A DNA stretch of 11,429 nucleotides, taken from CAZCSK01 sp964501265 (lineage in GTDB: Bacteria; Actinomycetota; CADDZG01; JAHWKV01). A program made the translations under genes and the position numbers. Below, piece after piece: positions 8,235 through 11,429 of the stretch. The notes below the pieces were generated by a model. That model made no database searches, was not told the DNA's origin, and was given only the letters and a program-made list of their open reading frames with translations. Where the stretch lies: contig CAZCSK010000054.1 of NCBI GenBank assembly GCA_964501265.1, positions 1 to 11,429 on the forward strand. The letters run 5' to 3'. Position 1 is the first letter of the stretch. The number at the start of each line of letters is the position of its first letter.

Positions 8235-8624
8235 TTACTTAAGTTCGACGGTTCCCCCGGCGGCTTCAAGTTGAGCCTTGGCCTTCTCTGCAGTTTCCTT
8301 GTTGACCTTCTCCAGGACGGCTTTGGGAGCGCCGTCGACCAGATCTTTGGCCTCTTTTAGACCAAGCTGAGTGAGCGCGCGAACCTCCTTGATCACCTTG
8401 ATCTTCTCGGCACCGGAAGAGGCGAGGATGACATCGAACTCATCCTGCTCCTCAGCGACTTCAGCTCCTCCAGGTGCCCCCGGAGCTGCGGCTGCAGGCG
8501 CGGCCATAGGAACTGCCGCAGTGACACCAAACTTCTCCTCGAATGCCTTTACAAAATCAGACAACTCAAGCACCGTCCACTCACCAATAGCAGTGAGAAC
8601 ATCTTCCGTAGATACATTAGCCAT
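8235..8624 (-). CDS. rplL: Ribosomal protein L7/L12
   Basis: The 129-residue stalk protein of the large ribosomal subunit. Several dimers bind the C-terminal helix of L10 and recruit translation GTPases. Residues 1-35 form the dimerisation domain (STEDVLTAIGEWTVLELSDFVKAFEEKFGV), residues 38-58 the Ala/Pro/Gly hinge, and residues 60-129 the factor-binding domain with KIKVIKEVRALTQLGLKEAKDLVDGAPK. The usual Thr-Gly-Leu is Thr-Gln-Leu here (residues 85-87), a mild change. The start is ATG at 8624 with AGGAGG eight bases upstream. That ribosome-binding site lies inside the last codons of rplJ, whose stop is 5 nt beyond the rplL ATG. No terminator is seen between rplL and the next gene. Confidence 0.98.
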   Translation of the reverse strand: MANVSTEDVLTAIGEWTVLELSDFVKAFEEKFGVTAAVPMAAPAAAAPGAPGGAEVAEEQDEFDVILASSGAEKIKVIKEVRALTQLGLKEAKDLVDGAPKAVLEKVNKETAEKAKAQLEAAGGTVELK

Positions 8625-9327
8625 TCGTTGTTCCTCCTATTTCCTTCTCTTCGTCGTTTGTCGTTGGGGTTTCGGTTGGGGTTTCGGTTTCGGTTGGGGT
8701 TTCGGTTTCGGTTGGGGTTTCGGTTTCGGTTGGGGTTTCGGTTTCGGTTGGGGTTTCGGTTTCGTCCAAAGGTGCGGGGGGAGCTGCGGGGGCCTCGGGC
8801 GCCGGTGCTTCAGCCTTCATCTTCTCCAAATAGGCCCCGAGGGCATAGCCGGCGCTTCTTATCGGTGCTCCCAGCAGTATCGCCAGCTTTTGAATGGGCG
8901 ACTGCAGCAGCCCGGCAAGCTGACTCAAGAGTTCTTCCCGGGGCCTCAATTTCGCAAGAGCATGGGCTTGGTCGGCGCCGAAGACCTTGCCATTCATCAG
9001 CCCCCCCTTGACAACAAGAGCCGGGTACTTCTTGGCAATCTCGTCGATGCTCTTTGCAGCCAAAACTGGGTCGCCCTTGATAAATGCGATCGCCGTGGAT
9101 CCCTGCAGAAAAGGCAACAAATCTTCTAGCCCGGCCTCCTTTGCGGCGATGCGAGTCAGCGTGTTCTTGACGACCTTGAAGGTCGTGCCGGAATCAGAAA
9201 GAGCCGTTCGAAGCTCCTTGATCTCCACAACCTTCAGGCCCTGGAATTCCGCGAGCAACGCTGCGTCGCTGTCAGCGAACGCGTCCTTCAGCTTCCGGAC
9301 GGCTTCGACTTTGTGTGGCTTAGGCAT
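8617..9327 (-). CDS. rplJ: Ribosomal protein L10 with Thr/Glu/Pro repeat tail
   Basis: L10 anchors the L7/L12 stalk to 23S rRNA, and the L10-L12 complex usually represses its own mRNA. Residues 1-170 are a normal L10: MPKPHKVEAVRKLKDAF, KVVKNTLTRIA at 51-61 and the L12-binding C-terminal helix near 128-170. From about residue 172 there is an extra tail: an Ala/Pro/Glu linker, then TETETP repeats to about residue 221, ending NDEEKEIGGTTNG. The total of 236 is about 60 longer than a usual L10. The start is ATG at 9327, with AGGAGA eight bases upstream; an in-frame TTG at 9345 is rejected because it lies in the U-rich leader and lacks its own ribosome-binding site. The gene overlaps rplL by 8 nt. 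The tail is acidic and probably disordered; its function is unknown. Confidence 0.96.
   Translation of the reverse strand: MPKPHKVEAVRKLKDAFADSDAALLAEFQGLKVVEIKELRTALSDSGTTFKVVKNTLTRIAAKEAGLEDLLPFLQGSTAIAFIKGDPVLAAKSIDEIAKKYPALVVKGGLMNGKVFGADQAHALAKLRPREELLSQLAGLLQSPIQKLAILLGAPIRSAGYALGAYLEKMKAEAPAPEAPAAPPAPLDETETPTETETPTETETPTETETPTETETPTETPTTNDEEKEIGGTTNG
8664..8765 (-). repeat. 18-bp coding minisatellite in the rplJ 3' end
   Basis: On the plus strand there is one 12-bp short unit (8664-8675) and then five tandem copies of TTGGGGTTTCGGTTTCGG (8676-8765). Four copies are identical and the fifth differs only in its last base. Each unit encodes six residues (TETETP read cyclically) in the L10 tail. 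The 18-bp unit contains the TTTCGG hexamer twice, and the short unit lacks one hexamer, which suggests growth by slippage. All unit lengths are multiples of three, so copy-number change would keep the reading frame. Confidence 0.97.
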
Positions 9328-9340
9328 TCCCAGCTCTCCT

Positions 9341-9374
9341 AACAAAACAAAAACGATCTGCCGAAAGACGACAG
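9341..9374 (-). terminator. Possible attenuator hairpin at the end of the rplJ leader
   Basis: In the transcript CUGUCG-UCUUU-CGGCAG (9374-9358) forms a 6-bp stem with one G-U pair. It is followed by AUCG and a U-rich run (UUUUUGUUUUGUU, 9353-9341), ending just before the rplJ ribosome-binding site. The 3' arm is also the 3' arm of the long-range leader stem, so the two folds exclude one another. This suggests an attenuation switch but is inferred from pairing by eye. Confidence 0.4.
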
Positions 9375-9459
9375 ACCGCGAGACTTACCTATCTGTTCGC
9401 CTGAGCGGGCATCCTAGCTAGGACATTGAGGGCCTGAGCCCACCAGCCATCTTCGGCAG
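9358..9459 (-). promoter_or_regulatory. L10 leader RNA (ribosomal protein autoregulatory element)
   Basis: The 153-nt gap between rplA and rplJ contains a structured leader. A closing stem pairs CUGCCGAAGA (9459-9450) with UCUUUCGGCAG (9368-9358), with one bulged base. The 5' strand continues GCCGAAGAUGGCUGGUGG, which resembles the conserved strand of known L10 leaders (GCCGAAGAC-GC-GGUG) as I recall them. Inside are a 12-nt palindrome TCCTAGCTAGGA (9412-9423) and complementary GUGGGC/GCCCGC segments. Such leaders bind the L10-L12 complex and lower rplJ-rplL expression when free protein accumulates. Position, pairing and motif agree; the fold has not been computed. Confidence 0.75.
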
Positions 9460-9480
9460 GGGCAGAATAACACGTTTCGT

Positions 9481-10203
9481 TTAAGCGACTTCGACGCCCT
9501 CGCCTAACGCTTCCGCGTCCTTCGGACGGCTTGGGTCAATCTTGACGCCGGGACCCATAGTCGATGAAACTGCTATCGACTTAATGAATCTACCCTTCGA
9601 GGTGGCCGGTTTAGCCCGAATAATTTCATCGACGACCGCGGCGTAGTTCTCGGCCAGCGCATCCACGTCGAACGAAGCCTTGCCGATGACCGTATGAATG
9701 TTGGCGCTCTTGTCGGTTCGAAACTCGATCTTTCCCATCTTAACCTCACGGATGGCCTTGGCAATGTCGTTTGTAACTGTCCCCGATTTGGGGTTTGGCG
9801 TCCGTGCTCGCAGGATAGGGCCAAGCTTGCCGACGGTGGACATCATGTCCGGAGTCGCCATCACGATATCGAAGTCGGTCCACCCGCCTTTGATTTTTTC
9901 CACGAGATCGTTGTCGCCCACTTCGTCGGCGCCTGCCTCCCGCGCTTCGCGCGCTTTGTCGGCCTGGGCAAAGACAATCACTCTCACGCTCTTGCCCGTG
10001 CCTTTCGGCAAACTCACTGTTCCACGGACCTGCTGATCCGCCTTCCTTACGTCCAAACCGAGCAGCAGATTGAGTTCGATAGTCTCGTCAAACTTAGCTG
10101 TAGCCATCTCCTTGACACGTTTGAGTGCCGCCGTCGGCGTGTGAAGCGCCTCGGGATCGTAGCTCTTGACGGCGCCCTCGTATCGCTTGCCCTTCTGACT
10201 CAT
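9481..10203 (-). CDS. rplA: Ribosomal protein L1
   Basis: L1 forms the mobile stalk at the ribosomal E site and commonly represses the L11-L1 mRNA. The 240-residue length is normal. The N-terminus (SQKGKRYEGAVKSYDPEALHTPTAAL), the VRVIVFAQADKAREAREAGAD segment at 73-93, and KIEFRTDKSANIHTVIGKASF at 158-178 are typical. The highly conserved LGPRGLMPNPK signature is altered to LRARTPNPK (residues 131-139): two residues shorter, with Gly and Met replaced. The frame is intact on both sides. The start is ATG at 10203, with AGGAGG six bases upstream. A 55-nt gap from rplK holds a probable L1-binding hairpin that abuts this ribosome-binding site. Gene identity is certain despite the motif change. 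Confidence 0.98.
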   Translation of the reverse strand: MSQKGKRYEGAVKSYDPEALHTPTAALKRVKEMATAKFDETIELNLLLGLDVRKADQQVRGTVSLPKGTGKSVRVIVFAQADKAREAREAGADEVGDNDLVEKIKGGWTDFDIVMATPDMMSTVGKLGPILRARTPNPKSGTVTNDIAKAIREVKMGKIEFRTDKSANIHTVIGKASFDVDALAENYAAVVDEIIRAKPATSKGRFIKSIAVSSTMGPGVKIDPSRPKDAEALGEGVEVA

Positions 10204-10215
10204 TGCGATCCTCCT

Positions 10216-10246
10216 GTGGTCCCGGCGACCCTTACGGGTCTCCCAC
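10216..10246 (-). promoter_or_regulatory. Probable L1-binding autoregulatory hairpin before rplA
   Basis: The rplK-rplA gap transcript folds as GUGG-GA-GACCC-GUAA-GGGUC-GCCGGGA-CCAC. The apical helix (10240-10236 with 10231-10227) is a perfect 5-bp stem capped by a GNRA-type GUAA tetraloop. The basal helix GUGG/CCAC (10246-10243 with 10219-10216) is separated from it by an asymmetric 2x7 internal loop. Two helices flanking an asymmetric purine-containing loop is the arrangement L1 recognises in 23S rRNA and in its own mRNA. The basal strand is immediately followed by the AGGAGG ribosome-binding site of rplA. The structure is seen; its binding by L1 is inferred. Confidence 0.55.
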
Positions 10247-10258
10247 TGTTGTTAATGA

Positions 10259-10693
10259 CTATGCCTCGACTGTAATACCCATCGAGCGAGCCGTTCCTGA
10301 AATGATTTTCATGGCCTGCTCGATGTTGTTGGCGTTCAAATCTTTCAATTTAGTTTCGGCAATCTTGCGGACTTGCGCGGATGTAACCGTACCGACCTTG
10401 TTTCGATGCGGCTCCGGGGAACCCTTCTCGACTCCTGCGGCTTCCTTGAGGAGCGACGCCGCCGGAGGGGTCTTCAAGACGAAGTCGAACGTGCGGTCTT
10501 CGTAAATTGTGATTCGCACCGGAACGATCATTCCCTGCATGGACGAAGTCTGTTCGTTGTAGGACTTACAAAACTCCATCAAAGCGATCCCGTGGGGCCC
10601 GAGGGCCGTGCCAACCGGTGGGCTCGGTGTTGCCTTTCCCGCAGGTATCTGCAGCTTGACTACGGCAACAGTCTTCTTTTTCTTAGGTGCCAT
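10259..10693 (-). CDS. rplK: Ribosomal protein L11
   Basis: L11 binds the GTPase-associated region of 23S rRNA together with L10. The 144-residue length is normal. The N-terminal domain has VAVVKLQIPAGKATPSPPVG (residues 9-28), including the proline helix associated with thiostrepton binding. The C-terminal rRNA-binding domain has GTVTSAQVRKIAETKLKDLNANNIEQAMKIISGTARSMGI (101-140). The common GPALGQHGVNIMEF motif reads GTALGPHGIALMEF here (residues 28-41), a modest departure. The start is ATG at 10693. The ribosome-binding site AGGAGA includes the TAG stop of nusG, and the genes are 11 nt apart, so nusG and rplK are one transcript. Confidence 0.98.
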   Translation of the reverse strand: MAPKKKKTVAVVKLQIPAGKATPSPPVGTALGPHGIALMEFCKSYNEQTSSMQGMIVPVRITIYEDRTFDFVLKTPPAASLLKEAAGVEKGSPEPHRNKVGTVTSAQVRKIAETKLKDLNANNIEQAMKIISGTARSMGITVEA

Positions 10694-10704
10694 CGTTTTC
10701 TCTC

Positions 10705-11429
10705 CTAGAGTTTCGCGACTTGTTCGAACGGCAACTCGACCGGCGTTTCTCGGCCGAAAATGTTGACGAGAACTTTGAGCTTTGACTGTTCCACGTTTAT
10801 TTCTGAAATCGTCCCTGTAAAATTGGCGAAGTGTCCCGTGACCACTCGCACACTCTCGCCCTCCATAAACTGCACGAGAGGACGCAGTTTTTCAACGGGC
10901 TTGATCTGTAGGATCTTGTCGACCTCACGAGTGGCTAGAGGAATGGGCTTTGGGCCCGAGTGCACGAAACCTGCAACACCCGGAGTGTTGCGGACGACGT
11001 ACCAAGAGTCGTCTTCCAAGTGCATACGAACAAGCAGATATCCAGGAAATACTTTCTTCTGAACGACCTGCTTCTTTCCGCCCTTGAACTCAATCACGTC
11101 TTCCATGGGGATTACGACCTCAAAAATTTTGTCCTCCATGTTCATCGAACTAATGCGCATCACGAGGCTGCCCTTCACTTTGTTCTCGTAACCGGCGTAG
11201 GTGTGCACCACAAACCACTCGCCCGGGCGCTCGCTGTAAGGAACGAACTCAGCTGCGGCCTCGCCATCTCCCTCAGCCTCAATCTCGGCAGCAGCCTCAT
11301 CAACAACCGACTTAGCCTCCGCTAACACGGCCTCCTCGGCCGAGGAAACGTCGGGCTCGGCTTCTGCCTTGGGTTCGGGCTCGGCTTCTGCCTTGGGTTC
11401 GGGCTCGGCTTCTGCCTTGGGTTCGGGCT
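10705..11429 (-). CDS. nusG: Transcription elongation/antitermination factor NusG (5' end outside window)
   Basis: NusG binds RNA polymerase through its NGN domain and couples it to ribosomes or Rho through its KOW domain. The visible 240 residues are open to the window edge. The NGN domain spans about residues 70-175 of the visible part (EWFVVHTYAGYENKVK, KKVFPGYLLVRM, VRNTPGVAGFV). The KOW domain covers about 187-240 (FMEGESVRVVTGHFANFTGTI to the end). Before the NGN domain there is an acidic Ala/Glu/Pro extension, starting with at least three perfect PEPKAEAE repeats. Acidic N-terminal extensions on NusG are known in actinobacteria. A GTG at 11328 could start translation, but the same frame continues without a stop through the repeats, so the true start is probably beyond the window. 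Confidence 0.97.
   Translation of the reverse strand, partial: PEPKAEAEPEPKAEAEPEPKAEAEPDVSSAEEAVLAEAKSVVDEAAAEIEAEGDGEAAAEFVPYSERPGEWFVVHTYAGYENKVKGSLVMRISSMNMEDKIFEVVIPMEDVIEFKGGKKQVVQKKVFPGYLLVRMHLEDDSWYVVRNTPGVAGFVHSGPKPIPLATREVDKILQIKPVEKLRPLVQFMEGESVRVVTGHFANFTGTISEINVEQSKLKVLVNIFGRETPVELPFEQVAKL
11353..11429 (-). repeat. 24-bp coding tandem repeat in the nusG 5' part
   Basis: Three perfect 24-bp copies (11353-11376, 11377-11400, 11401-11424) and the first five bases of a fourth are present, then the window ends. Each copy encodes PEPKAEAE in NusG. Copies are identical even at third codon positions, pointing to recent tandem duplication rather than selection on the protein alone. The total copy number is unknown. 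Confidence 0.97.

Noticed and set aside
8664..8765. CRISPR-like or telomere-like interpretation of the repeats
   Set aside because: Units are contiguous without spacers, in frame with L10, and internal to the gene.
8371..9129. Long plus-strand frame with WGFGFG repeats opposite rplJ/rplL
   Set aside because: The repeat is simply the antisense reading of the 18-bp minisatellite; the frame spans two certain ribosomal genes and has no independent support.
9328..9345. TTG start six codons upstream of the L10 ATG
   Set aside because: The AGGAGA ribosome-binding site lies between the TTG and the ATG at the right distance for the ATG, and L10 proteins typically start at the MPKPHK-like sequence.

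Overview
The window is a chromosomal segment from a bacterium that is probably an actinomycetote. The visible RpoC N-terminus, the RpoB rifampicin-region surroundings, an acidic low-complexity N-terminal extension on NusG, and GTG/TTG starts with strong AGGAGG ribosome-binding sites all fit that phylum. Base composition looks moderately GC-rich by eye. Genus cannot be named from this sequence. Every gene I can support lies on the minus strand, so transcription runs from high to low coordinates.

In transcription order the first block is the classical translation/transcription operon: nusG (5' end off the window edge), rplK (L11), rplA (L1), rplJ (L10) and rplL (L7/L12). Two RNA control elements are visible. 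One is a likely L1-binding hairpin in the rplK-rplA gap. The other is an L10-type leader before rplJ, ending in a hairpin plus U-rich run that could act as an attenuator. NusG and L10 both carry in-frame tandem-repeat tails made of near-perfect DNA minisatellites (24-bp and 18-bp units).

In many bacteria rpoB follows rplL closely. Here about 4.3 kb intervene. Three tightly packed metabolic or housekeeping-type genes follow rplL (spacings 35 nt, 9 nt and a 4-nt overlap): an ornithine cyclodeaminase/alanine dehydrogenase-family protein, an M3-family oligoendopeptidase and a DinB-like four-helix-bundle protein. They are likely co-transcribed with the ribosomal genes. Next comes a VapBC-type toxin-antitoxin pair with its own promoter and an overlapping inverted repeat.

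The last block is rpoB-rpoC, encoding the beta and beta' subunits of RNA polymerase. It has its own two tandem sigma70-type promoter candidates in the 262-nt gap after vapC. rpoB is complete (TTG start). rpoC starts on the last base of the rpoB stop codon and runs off the window after 159 codons.

I see no CRISPR array, insertion sequence, phage gene, tRNA or rRNA, and no clear candidate for a wholly new system. The points most worth a second look are the two coding minisatellites, the rplJ/rplL overlap they feed into, a shortened signature motif in L1, and the two ribosomal-protein RNA switches.
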